The translations under genes and the position numbers were made by a program. From Treponema sp. (GTDB lineage: Bacteria > Spirochaetota > Spirochaetia > Treponematales > Treponemataceae), in NCBI GenBank assembly GCA_012513125.1, contig JAAZCS010000028.1, positions 1-14,473 on the forward strand: DNA of 14,473 nucleotides. The letters run 5' to 3'. The notes beneath the pieces were generated by a model that had not been told where the DNA came from, searched no databases, and saw nothing but the letters and a program-made list of their open reading frames with translations. Shown piece by piece: positions 7,302-14,473 of the stretch. Within the stretch, counting starts at the first letter, position 1. Every line of letters begins with the position of its first letter.

Positions 7302-7302
7302 T

Positions 7303-9021
7303 TTATCTTGATAACTTTCTGTACACAGTTCTTTTTGGAACGCCGGCGTCTTCACCGAATTGAACTTTTTTCCATTCAGCGTATTCACTCCAGTTTCCTT
7401 CAAAAAAGCGTACTTCACTATTATTTTCAAAAGCCAAAATATGAGTGCAAATTCTATCCAAAAACCATCTATCATGACTTACAACTAAAGCACAACCAGC
7501 AAAATCTTCCAAGGCCTCTTCTAGGGCACGAACAGTTTGAACGTCTAAGTCATTTGTTGGTTCATCAAGCATCAACACATTTCCGCTTTCTTTTAACATC
7601 ATGCCTAAATTCAATCTATTTTTTTCACCACCAGAAAGAACACTTACTTTTTTATTCTGATCTGCTCCACCAAAGTTAAACCACGAACAATAAGCGTGTG
7701 CATTAACTTCCCTTACGCCGCCTTCAAGTGCTCTACCCTTTTCATCTACAGCTCCTAATCTTACTAAATCAGAGCCACCACCAAGAGTTTCATAAACAGT
7801 TTTATTATCATCAAGCGTAGATCTCATCTGATCAATATAAACAGGTTTTACTGTTGCTCCAATTTTAATTTCACCAGAATCAGGTTTTTCTAATCCGGTA
7901 ATTAATTTAAATAAAGTAGTTTTACCAGCTCCGTTTGGACCGACAATGCCAACAATTGCACCAGAAGGAATATGAAAGCTTAAATTTTCAAATAAAATTT
8001 TATCGCCAAAAGATTTTGTTAGATTTTCTGCATCAATAACTTGATTTCCAAGACGAGGTCCAGCAGGAATTGAAATTTGAGTATCTTTCAACTGAGTTTT
8101 AGACCCTTGTGCCATCAATTCATTATAACGAGTGATATGTTCCTTGTGCTTTGCCTGACGACCTTTTGCACCCATATGAATCCATTCCAATTCGCGTGCA
8201 ATTTCTTTTTGTCTTTGACTTTCACCTTTAGCTTCTAGAGAAAGCCTTTGGTTCTTCTGTTCCAACCAGCTAGAATAATTACCTTTAAATGGGTAACCTT
8301 CACCTCTATCAAGCTCTAAAATCCATCCTGCAACATCATCAAGAAAATATCTATCATGGGTAATTGCAATTACAGTTCCTTCATATTCATTCAAATGATT
8401 CTCAAGCCACGCTACTGTTTCTGCATCCAAATGGTTTGTTGGTTCATCCAATAAAAGAATGTCAGGTTTTTGCAACAAAAGACGGCAAAGTGCAACACGG
8501 CGACGTTCACCACCGGAAAGCACATCAACACATTGATCTCCTGTAGGACAACGAAGAGCATCCATTGCAAGCTCAAGATTGTTATCAAGATTCCAAGCAT
8601 CACAAGCATCAAGTTTTTCCTGAATTTCTGCTTGTCTTGAACAAAGCTTGTCAAAATCTGCATCTGGTTCACCAAAAGCTTCATTTATTTTATCAAATTC
8701 TGCCAATAAATCTGTGATATTTTTTACACCTTCTTTCACAACTTCCATTACGGTTTTTCCGCTTTGAAGTTCAGGCTCTTGCTCCAAATATCCAATTGTA
8801 TATCCTGGTGCGAGCGAAGTTTCACCGGCGTAATCCTTATCAATTCCAGCTAAAATCTTAAATAGACTTGATTTACCAGAACCATTTGGACCTATTACAC
8901 CAATTTTAGCCCCGTAATAATATGAAATGCTAATATCTTTTAATACGACTTTTGTTCCGTAAGAGCGTGAAACTCTATCCATTGTGTAAATGATTTTTTT
9001 GTCATCAAATGTTTTTGCCAT
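7303..9021 (-). CDS. ettA: energy-dependent translational throttle protein EttA (ABC-F ATPase)
   Basis: This 572-residue protein has two ABC domains and no transmembrane part. EttA binds the ribosomal E site and gates the first translocation step according to the ATP/ADP ratio. Domain 1 has Walker A GPNGSGKS (44-51), signature LSGGERRR (from 168) and Walker B LLLDEPTNHLD with catalytic Glu193. The interdomain linker contains ELEWIHMGAKGRQAKHKEH (277-295), matching the EttA P-site-tRNA-interaction motif. Domain 2 has GPNGAGKT (361-368), LSGGEKNR (from 462) and LMLDEPTNDLD with Glu487. Near-colinear similarity to E. coli EttA, including AGWILELDRGEG and NYSSWLEQK, separates it from Uup, YheS and antibiotic-resistance ABC-F types. 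The start ATG shares one base with the purB stop (TAATG), so translation is probably coupled. Confidence 0.95.
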   Translation of the reverse strand: MAKTFDDKKIIYTMDRVSRSYGTKVVLKDISISYYYGAKIGVIGPNGSGKSSLFKILAGIDKDYAGETSLAPGYTIGYLEQEPELQSGKTVMEVVKEGVKNITDLLAEFDKINEAFGEPDADFDKLCSRQAEIQEKLDACDAWNLDNNLELAMDALRCPTGDQCVDVLSGGERRRVALCRLLLQKPDILLLDEPTNHLDAETVAWLENHLNEYEGTVIAITHDRYFLDDVAGWILELDRGEGYPFKGNYSSWLEQKNQRLSLEAKGESQRQKEIARELEWIHMGAKGRQAKHKEHITRYNELMAQGSKTQLKDTQISIPAGPRLGNQVIDAENLTKSFGDKILFENLSFHIPSGAIVGIVGPNGAGKTTLFKLITGLEKPDSGEIKIGATVKPVYIDQMRSTLDDNKTVYETLGGGSDLVRLGAVDEKGRALEGGVREVNAHAYCSWFNFGGADQNKKVSVLSGGEKNRLNLGMMLKESGNVLMLDEPTNDLDVQTVRALEEALEDFAGCALVVSHDRWFLDRICTHILAFENNSEVRFFEGNWSEYAEWKKVQFGEDAGVPKRTVYRKLSR

Positions 9022-10448
9022 TAATTATTTTCCATTAATTTTAGATATTTTTCAGCCAATCTTTTTGACTTCTTAGCCGCTAATCCACAATAATTTGCTG
9101 GATTTTCAAAGAAATTTGCAGGATCTTCTACGCCTAATTTTTCAAGTTGAGCTGTAATTTTTGAATAAGCATCTGTGTGTGTTTTTAACACTTCAAAGAA
9201 AGTTTTTCCACTTTTTTCAGCTTCCAATGTAATTTTTCGGATAACTTCATGTCCGTCAGAAACACCAGCTTCTCCAAGTAAAATATAAGCTGGCTCTGCA
9301 AGAACACCACCTTTTACTTTTCCACCGGCACCAAGAAGATTTTTCAACATATTTTCTTTATCAGCCTGCAAACCGCTTACAACTTTTTTCATGCGTGCAA
9401 CTGCCATAGTAAAACCGGCAGTATAATCAGCGATAAATCTTTGACTCGCGGAATTTGTTAAATCTCTTTGATGTTCTGAAATTTGATCCATGTAAAAAGT
9501 AATCACACGTGGACACATAGCTTTCCATAAAGATTTAACATGTTCGCTGTTCCAAGGATTTCTTTTTTGAGGCATTGTTGATGACCCAACTTGTGTTGAT
9601 GAGAAATATTCAAATACTTCACCAATTTCCGATCTTTGCAAATTACGTAAATCGTCAGCCAAATTGGCAATAACACCAAATGCAACATTAAACTCTAAAA
9701 GAAGTCTAAGCAAATATTCAGGTTCAACCAATTGGTTTGAATATTCAGAAGGCTCTAAACCTAAGAAAGACAAATATCTTTTTTCTAAATCTTCTGGATC
9801 TTTTACAATCATGCTAGGACCATTGTAAGAACCAACAGGACCAGCCAATTTTCCTTTTAACTGATTTGAAAGTTCCTCAATACGAAGAATAGATTTTCCC
9901 AATCTGCTTACAAATTCCGCAATAGACCATCCAAAAGTGATAGGAATTGCATGCTGACCATGAGTTCTTCCAACTTGAGGTGTTGAGCAATCTCTTTGAG
10001 CAATTGTACATAACGCCTTTTCTAAATCTTTTAATTCAGGAAGAACAACATTCTGTGTAACATCGCGCATTCTCATAGAAAGTGCTGTGTCCAAAATATC
10101 AACAGATGTTGCACCTAAATGAACTAATGGAGCTAAATCAGAAGGCACTTTTGTCTTCATAACATTTACTAAAGCCCTAATATTATGCTGAGTTTTTTCT
10201 TCCTCTGCATACACTTCTTCTGGGTTAATGTTTTTTGCAGCTTCATCCAACTGTGATTCAATTTCTTTTGAAAGTTGGCCACGAATATCAAGATGAGCTT
10301 TTACCAATGCGGCTTCAGCTTTTGCACAAGAACGGACTGAGGCTTCCTCTGAAATATATTCGGAAAGTTTAGCAAAAACTTCCTTTTCTGACAAAGAATA
10401 ACGATGATCCAAACAGGATATGTTTTCAAAAATGTTTCTAGTTTCCAT
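9021..10448 (-). CDS. purB: adenylosuccinate lyase
   Basis: This 475-residue member of the fumarase/aspartase superfamily splits adenylosuccinate to AMP and fumarate, and SAICAR to AICAR, in purine synthesis. Superfamily motifs are HLGATSVDILDTA (from His110), GRTHGQHAIP with His163 and His166 (general acid region), and the signature loop GSSTMPQKRN (288-297) carrying the catalytic serine. The N-terminus (NISCLDHRYSLS) matches the PurB branch. An in-frame TAA two codons upstream and the family N-terminus fix the ATG at 10448. There is no Shine-Dalgarno before it; instead an extended -10 TGATATAAT ends 7 nt upstream, suggesting a leaderless transcript. The gene overlaps ettA by one base and lies 36 nt after the membrane-protein gene. 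Confidence 0.96.
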   Translation of the reverse strand: METRNIFENISCLDHRYSLSEKEVFAKLSEYISEEASVRSCAKAEAALVKAHLDIRGQLSKEIESQLDEAAKNINPEEVYAEEEKTQHNIRALVNVMKTKVPSDLAPLVHLGATSVDILDTALSMRMRDVTQNVVLPELKDLEKALCTIAQRDCSTPQVGRTHGQHAIPITFGWSIAEFVSRLGKSILRIEELSNQLKGKLAGPVGSYNGPSMIVKDPEDLEKRYLSFLGLEPSEYSNQLVEPEYLLRLLLEFNVAFGVIANLADDLRNLQRSEIGEVFEYFSSTQVGSSTMPQKRNPWNSEHVKSLWKAMCPRVITFYMDQISEHQRDLTNSASQRFIADYTAGFTMAVARMKKVVSGLQADKENMLKNLLGAGGKVKGGVLAEPAYILLGEAGVSDGHEVIRKITLEAEKSGKTFFEVLKTHTDAYSKITAQLEKLGVEDPANFFENPANYCGLAAKKSKRLAEKYLKLMENN

Positions 10449-10455
10449 AATTTAA

Positions 10456-10464
10456 ATTATATCA
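10456..10464 (-). promoter_or_regulatory. extended -10 promoter at the purB start codon
   Basis: On the minus strand TGATATAAT (10464-10456) is a full TGnTATAAT extended -10. The 17-nt-upstream hexamer TAGATT is a weak -35, which extended -10 promoters tolerate. Only 7 nt separate the hexamer from the purB ATG, so transcription should begin at or within about 2 nt of the start codon. Confidence 0.5.
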
Positions 10465-10484
10465 AAAAAGGATGTTATAATCTA

Positions 10485-12641
10485 TTACCTTTTACTCGCG
10501 ATTCCATTTACATTTGTTATTTTTGCGATAAAATCATCAGCTTCTTCCAAAGTCATTCCCTCTTTTACGACAACAGCTTCCTTTGCTTCAACTTGCTTAT
10601 ACATATCATTAGCTTCATTGTATGTAAGATCGGGCCTAAATGCTCTTATTATGTTGATAATATTTACTTTTCGGGCATTTGATGTATTTTCCAAAACAAC
10701 TGAATAAGTTGCCTCTGGTGAATCTGTAGAATTAGTCTGTAATTCTGTTGATTTTCCTGATAAATCTGATGATTTTGCCGAAGATTCCGCCTTATTTGCA
10801 TCAGAATGATTTTCCACAGGAGTCGGAACTGCTTCTTTTTCTGTTGAAACCGCACTTTGCTCCGATTCTGTCACTGTAGAATCTGTTACAGGTGAAGAAG
10901 AAGGAGTATCCGGTTTATATACAAGACGAATAACTTCGGATTCAGAACGATGTCTTGATTTTAACAACAATGTGCCATTATTACCTACATATACATAGCC
11001 AGAAGAATTGTAATTTTCGAATCTTGGATCTGTTCTAAATTGCATATCATAAATGTAAATTTCGTCAAAAGATTCAATTCCTTTTATAATCAAATAATGT
11101 GTGTATGTAACAGGGAAGTCGATAGTAAGTCTAATTGTGTCATCTGCATCCTTTTTGTAAGTAATAGAACGAGCAACTGTCCATGCCCAAACTTTATTTC
11201 CTTTTTCATTTGTATTAATAAGTTCAAAATGAGGATAATACCAGTTATCATAAGCCATGATAGTATATAGCCGAGAAAGTGTTTTCATATCAAATGATGA
11301 ATTATCAGAAAGATAAGAATTGATAATTACATGTCCGCCTTTTTCAAGAACGTTGTTTCCACTCAATTTTCCGTATCTGATTAATGCTGAACCAGTTTCT
11401 ACAGCTTGAACAACAGAAACAAAAGTATCATTTTCTGATAACGCAACAGTATCTCCCTCGTAAGAACAACATTGAGTTATCTTTTCTATACAAGTGTTGA
11501 TTATTGGTGTTAAATATTTTGCGTAATCAGGATTCAATTTGGTTAATTCTACATAAGTTGAAACAATTCCTGACGCTTGAGACAAAGTGCATTCCGATAA
11601 ATCATAAGCTGCTGTCTTTGACAATAAACTTGAAACAATTTTTGGATTACTATGAATTGCCAAGAAATTTGCAAGATTGTCCATTGTGTAAATATCCAAA
11701 TTAAATGAATCAACAGTTTTCTTAATCTGAGTTTCTTTTACTGAAATCTCATTTTCCAAAACTATGTTCATATTTGCAAGACTATCAAAATAAGGAGCTG
11801 ATAAATAAGTTCTTTGAATATCCTGCTTAAATGAAGACGGAATATTTTCAATTGCCTGTAAATAATCTCCATTTTCTGCCATAGCTGCAACATATGCAAC
11901 AACAGAAGATTCATTATAACTTCCGTCGCGTAAAGAAGAATTAAATAAAGATATAAAATTATTTCGTAAACTAGTAATAGAACTTTTATATATTGATTCA
12001 TCTGCCAAAGCAAGATTTACTATGCTATCAAATGTGAATTTTTCTTTATCATCATAAAGTGAATAATGTGCATTATCTCCATTCTCAGAAAAACTAACAT
12101 ATTCATCTTCATAACCATGAGTATATAAATTCCATGTACTATTTCGACCTTTCAAAATAACTCTTCGATCATTTTCAGAATCAAGTTGCTGCATATTTCG
12201 CGAATAACTATATGGCAAGTAAAAATGTTCCACATCAGAAGGCATGATAACAGAAACTGATAAAGGAGAATCTGATTTTTCATCGCTGACATCAATAATT
12301 AGTTCTATTCCATTTGAATAATCAAACTGATAAGAACGTACATTTGTTTTTCGCCAGGAAATCAATTCAACAGGTTTTCTTTCCTTTTCATTTTTGACCT
12401 TTATCAAAGCAGGATTTTGATCAGTTGCAGTAAAAATAATTCCGTTGTAATTCACCTGTAAATAGTTCTGTAAAACTGATACATTGTCTGAGGTTTTTGA
12501 TTCAGCTAAAACAATTTGAAGATTTCCATTTTTTTTGATAATGGTTGAATCATTTCTAAATTGCAAGACGAAAATGCCGATTATTATTATAATGTCTATG
12601 ATTAAAAATCTGATAGCTTTTCTTATTACGCGAGTACCCAT
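10485..12641 (-). CDS. inner-membrane-anchored periplasmic protein with C-terminal ribosomal L7/L12-like domain
   Basis: This is a 718-residue protein of unrecognised overall family. A basic N-terminus (MGTRVIRKAIR) precedes one hydrophobic helix (about 11-27) with no cleavage site, so it is probably an N-in signal anchor with the rest in the periplasm. Residues 35-200 and 460-576 look beta-rich; 200-460 look helical. Residues 577-643 are a Ser/Thr/Glu-rich linker. The last ~75 residues (644-718) resemble the L7/L12 C-terminal domain: Y-S-V-V-L, then K-V-N-I-I-N-I-I-R (658-666), L-T-Y-N-E-A (672-677) and V-V-K-E-G-M-T-x-E-E-A (691-701), in the order and spacing of L12's KVAVIKAVR, LGLKEAK and LKEGVSKDDA. 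The start ATG lacks a clear ribosome site and lies 9 nt after a good promoter's -10. It is the first gene of a possible unit with purB, ettA and adk. Function unknown. Confidence 0.75.
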   Translation of the reverse strand: MGTRVIRKAIRFLIIDIIIIIGIFVLQFRNDSTIIKKNGNLQIVLAESKTSDNVSVLQNYLQVNYNGIIFTATDQNPALIKVKNEKERKPVELISWRKTNVRSYQFDYSNGIELIIDVSDEKSDSPLSVSVIMPSDVEHFYLPYSYSRNMQQLDSENDRRVILKGRNSTWNLYTHGYEDEYVSFSENGDNAHYSLYDDKEKFTFDSIVNLALADESIYKSSITSLRNNFISLFNSSLRDGSYNESSVVAYVAAMAENGDYLQAIENIPSSFKQDIQRTYLSAPYFDSLANMNIVLENEISVKETQIKKTVDSFNLDIYTMDNLANFLAIHSNPKIVSSLLSKTAAYDLSECTLSQASGIVSTYVELTKLNPDYAKYLTPIINTCIEKITQCCSYEGDTVALSENDTFVSVVQAVETGSALIRYGKLSGNNVLEKGGHVIINSYLSDNSSFDMKTLSRLYTIMAYDNWYYPHFELINTNEKGNKVWAWTVARSITYKKDADDTIRLTIDFPVTYTHYLIIKGIESFDEIYIYDMQFRTDPRFENYNSSGYVYVGNNGTLLLKSRHRSESEVIRLVYKPDTPSSSPVTDSTVTESEQSAVSTEKEAVPTPVENHSDANKAESSAKSSDLSGKSTELQTNSTDSPEATYSVVLENTSNARKVNIINIIRAFRPDLTYNEANDMYKQVEAKEAVVVKEGMTLEEADDFIAKITNVNGIASKR

Positions 12642-12650
12642 AGTCTTTAT

Positions 12651-12679
12651 ATTCTAATTAATGATTAATGGAATTTCAA
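12651..12679 (-). promoter_or_regulatory. promoter of the L12-domain membrane-protein gene
   Basis: On the minus strand a -35 TTGAAA (12679-12674), a 17-nt spacer and a -10 TAGAAT (12656-12651) each match consensus at 5 of 6 positions. Only 9 nt separate the -10 from the ATG at 12641, predicting a leader of about 2-4 nt. The spacer contains a tandem ATTAATG pair (plus-strand 12657-12670), and ATTTCAAC occurs twice (12673-12680 and 12688-12695). Confidence 0.6.
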
Positions 12680-12719
12680 CTGTTTAGATTTCAACAAAAT
12701 TCATGAGGAAACAATTAAT

Positions 12720-14117
12720 ATGAAAAAAATTACACTTTTCGCTGTTACAATGTTGGCTTTTATGTTCTTATCAGTCTCTTGCTTAAGCTCTCCTTCAACA
12801 GATGGAAATTCAACAAAGCAAGATACAACGTCTAACACAAAAGATTCACCTGATGTGGAATTTGTTAAGAAAGTTCAAACTTTATTAAATAAAGGAGATT
12901 ATAAACAAGCGATTGCACTTTTTGACAATATGCCATCTCAATTAAAAAATAATCAAGATTTGCAGCTTATTTTGGCATCATTATATTTTTCGGATTCACA
13001 ATATGACGCAGCAAAAGAAGTTGCAGAAAAAGTTCTCGTTTCTGATCCAGATAACATGGAAGCGTTGGAGCTTTTATCGCTTATCGCAAAATCTACCGGT
13101 GACAAAAAAACAAATTCAGAGATAAATGCAAAAATTCTTACAAAAGATCCATACAATACGTCAATCAATATTCAACAAGCAGAAGATTATGTTCTAAATC
13201 ATAAATACAAACTGGCAAAAAATTCATACAAAAAAGCTCTTCAAAATGACCCAGAAAATAAAGACGCTTTATTTGGGTATGCACAAATGTCTTACTATAG
13301 TGGCGACGTAAAAGAAGCATCTGAGATTTTTCAACAGATTATCAACGATGATAAAACAAATTACCAAGCAATAGCATACCTTGGAAAAATTGCAGCTGAA
13401 GACCAGAATTACCTAAGGGCTCAAAATTATGTTCAAGAAGCAATAAAATATAATCCTACAAGTTATGATGCGTACCTAGATTTAGGAAGTTATCTTCGTT
13501 ATCAAGGAAAATATGAAGATGCAATAAAAGCATGGAACAAGGCGATTGAATTGGATTCAGGTTATTTTTTAGGCTATGCATATTTAGCAGGAATTTACGA
13601 TGAACAAAATAACTATAACAAAGCAATTGAAAATTATCATAAAGTAATAGAAACAAACCCAAAATATTTTTATGCATATGAAGCGTGTGCTGTTTTGGAA
13701 TTCCACGAAAAACAATATGAATCGGCACAAAAGAATTTTCAGAAAGCATATAGCTATAGCAAGAATTATTCTTACCAATTGATGATTGCTGCAATTTATT
13801 TAATTCAAAAAGATTCAATTAACGCAAAAAAAGTATTATCTTCTTTATTAAAGACATTAAACAGAGATAGTGCTGAATATGACCTTGTACGATTCTTCAA
13901 TGAGTCGTATAGCAAAAACGCAGAGGCAACATTAATTCAAAAAATCGAAAAAACCGATGACCGAAATGCAAAAGGCAAAATGCTTTTCTATATGGGACTA
14001 TATTATGAAATTAATGGATTTAGCGAAAATGCATTTGAATATTATTCAAAGGTGATTAAAATGCAAGCACCTATGTTCTTTGAATATAGATTTGCAGAAT
14101 GGGGAATTAAGGAATGA
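12720..14117 (+). CDS. TPR-repeat lipoprotein
   Basis: This is a 465-residue protein with a lipoprotein signal: MKK, a hydrophobic core and LSVSC with the lipidated Cys at 21, a permissive spirochaete-style lipobox. A Ser/Thr/Asn/Lys/Asp tether (22-45) follows. The rest is a tandem array of tetratricopeptide-type helix pairs, roughly nine to ten between 48 and 460; the clearest are YKLAKNSYKKALQNDPENKD (163-182), YEDAIKAWNKAIELD (265-279) and YNKAIENYHKVIETNPKYF (299-317), each with the Ala/Pro pattern of the family. TPR lipoproteins usually scaffold envelope protein complexes; no enzyme motif is visible. The ATG at 12720 has GAGGAA (12705-12710) 9 nt upstream. It overlaps the next gene by 4 nt (ATGA) and is divergent from the membrane-protein gene. 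Confidence 0.88.
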   Translation: MKKITLFAVTMLAFMFLSVSCLSSPSTDGNSTKQDTTSNTKDSPDVEFVKKVQTLLNKGDYKQAIALFDNMPSQLKNNQDLQLILASLYFSDSQYDAAKEVAEKVLVSDPDNMEALELLSLIAKSTGDKKTNSEINAKILTKDPYNTSINIQQAEDYVLNHKYKLAKNSYKKALQNDPENKDALFGYAQMSYYSGDVKEASEIFQQIINDDKTNYQAIAYLGKIAAEDQNYLRAQNYVQEAIKYNPTSYDAYLDLGSYLRYQGKYEDAIKAWNKAIELDSGYFLGYAYLAGIYDEQNNYNKAIENYHKVIETNPKYFYAYEACAVLEFHEKQYESAQKNFQKAYSYSKNYSYQLMIAAIYLIQKDSINAKKVLSSLLKTLNRDSAEYDLVRFFNESYSKNAEATLIQKIEKTDDRNAKGKMLFYMGLYYEINGFSENAFEYYSKVIKMQAPMFFEYRFAEWGIKE

Positions 14118-14473
14118 CACACACAAACGAATATAACGGACGAAAAATCACGTTGATTGGTACAGCTCATGTTTCGGAAATGAGTGTAAAAGAAGTTACA
14201 GATACAATCAATGAAATAAATCCTGATTGCGTTGCCGTTGAACTAGATGAAAAAAGAGCAGATTCAATCCAAAACCAGGAAAAATATAAGAATCTGGATA
14301 TTATAAAAGTTCTAAAAAACAACGAAGGCTTCCTTCTTTTGGCAAATCTTGTTTTATCATCGTTTCAGCGAAGAATGGGAATGAATGTCGGCATGAAACC
14401 CGGAGACGAAATGCTTGCTGCTATGAACACCGCAAAAGATAAAAATATCCCTTCTGTAATGGCAGATAGACCA
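14114..14473 (+). CDS. TraB/PrgY (TraB/GumN) family protein, partial (C-terminus outside window)
   Basis: The first 120 residues are present, running off the window in an open frame. The ATG at 14114 overlaps the TPR gene's stop as ATGA; GGGGA at 14101-14105 is a well-spaced Shine-Dalgarno. The sequence shows the family's N-terminal hallmark GTAHVS (residues 17-22, the GxxH-type motif shared with Tiki-like putative metallopeptidases), then VAVELDEKR (about 41-49), SSFQRRMG and KPGDEM. The family includes Enterococcus PrgY/TraB, which limits pheromone signalling, and membrane-bound bacterial and archaeal homologues; these usually have C-terminal transmembrane helices, not visible here. Overlap with the TPR lipoprotein suggests coupled translation and perhaps joint action at the envelope. 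Confidence 0.88.
   Translation, partial: MTHTNEYNGRKITLIGTAHVSEMSVKEVTDTINEINPDCVAVELDEKRADSIQNQEKYKNLDIIKVLKNNEGFLLLANLVLSSFQRRMGMNVGMKPGDEMLAAMNTAKDKNIPSVMADRP

Noticed and set aside
7308..7679. 123-residue open frame on the plus strand
   Set aside because: It is antisense to the end of ettA, whose translation is clearly conserved; the composition (many His, Phe, Gln) is typical of reverse-frame reading.
11768..12013. 81-residue hydrophobic open frame, minus strand
   Set aside because: It lies in another frame inside the 718-residue membrane-protein gene; the Leu/Ile richness comes from AT-rich codons read out of frame.
13456..13818. 120-residue open frame on the minus strand
   Set aside because: It is antisense to the TPR array; periodic TPR codons keep reverse frames open. 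No start signals.

Overview
The window is AT-rich DNA that looks like a host-associated spirochaete, most probably a gut or rumen Treponema. That reading rests on three things: the low-GC codon use, an envelope-heavy gene set (a TPR lipoprotein with a loose LSVSC lipobox, a large predicted outer-membrane barrel protein, an inner-membrane-anchored periplasmic protein), and a second-type ClpP paralogue. The genus call is inference. No rRNA, tRNA, insertion sequence, phage gene or CRISPR array was seen. It reads as chromosomal core with lineage-specific envelope genes.

Layout. (1) Positions 1-848, minus strand: clpP with a clear sigma70-type promoter, followed 3 nt later by a UPF0158-like gene that runs off the window. 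(2) 849-1012: divergent control region with a 32-bp near-perfect dyad centred on CG, overlapping the -35 of the next gene. (3) 1013-3236, plus strand: a GTG-started LacI-family regulator and an acetylornithine-type aminotransferase, probably one autoregulated unit. (4) 3290-6472, plus: a 1060-residue exported protein with an inactivated metallopeptidase-like domain, a propeller-like middle and a C-terminal beta-barrel-like part. (5) 6475-6528: convergent bidirectional terminator. (6) 12641 down to 6524, minus: a membrane-anchored protein ending in a ribosomal L7/L12-like domain, then purB, ettA (one-base overlap with purB) and adk. A 152-nt ettA-adk gap is almost entirely four consecutive hairpins. 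(7) 12720 onward, plus: a TPR lipoprotein overlapping by 4 nt a TraB/PrgY-family gene cut by the window edge.

How they fit together. purB (AMP synthesis), adk (AMP/ATP/ADP interconversion) and ettA (ABC-F factor that gates ribosomes according to the ATP/ADP ratio) form an adenine-nucleotide and energy-status cluster. The membrane protein upstream of purB may be co-transcribed but has no evident metabolic link. Its L12-like domain is predicted to be periplasmic, the most unexpected architecture here. Other points worth following are the lost zinc-binding histidines in the barrel protein, the hairpin array before adk, a probable leaderless start for purB, and the operator/promoter overlap in front of the LacI gene.
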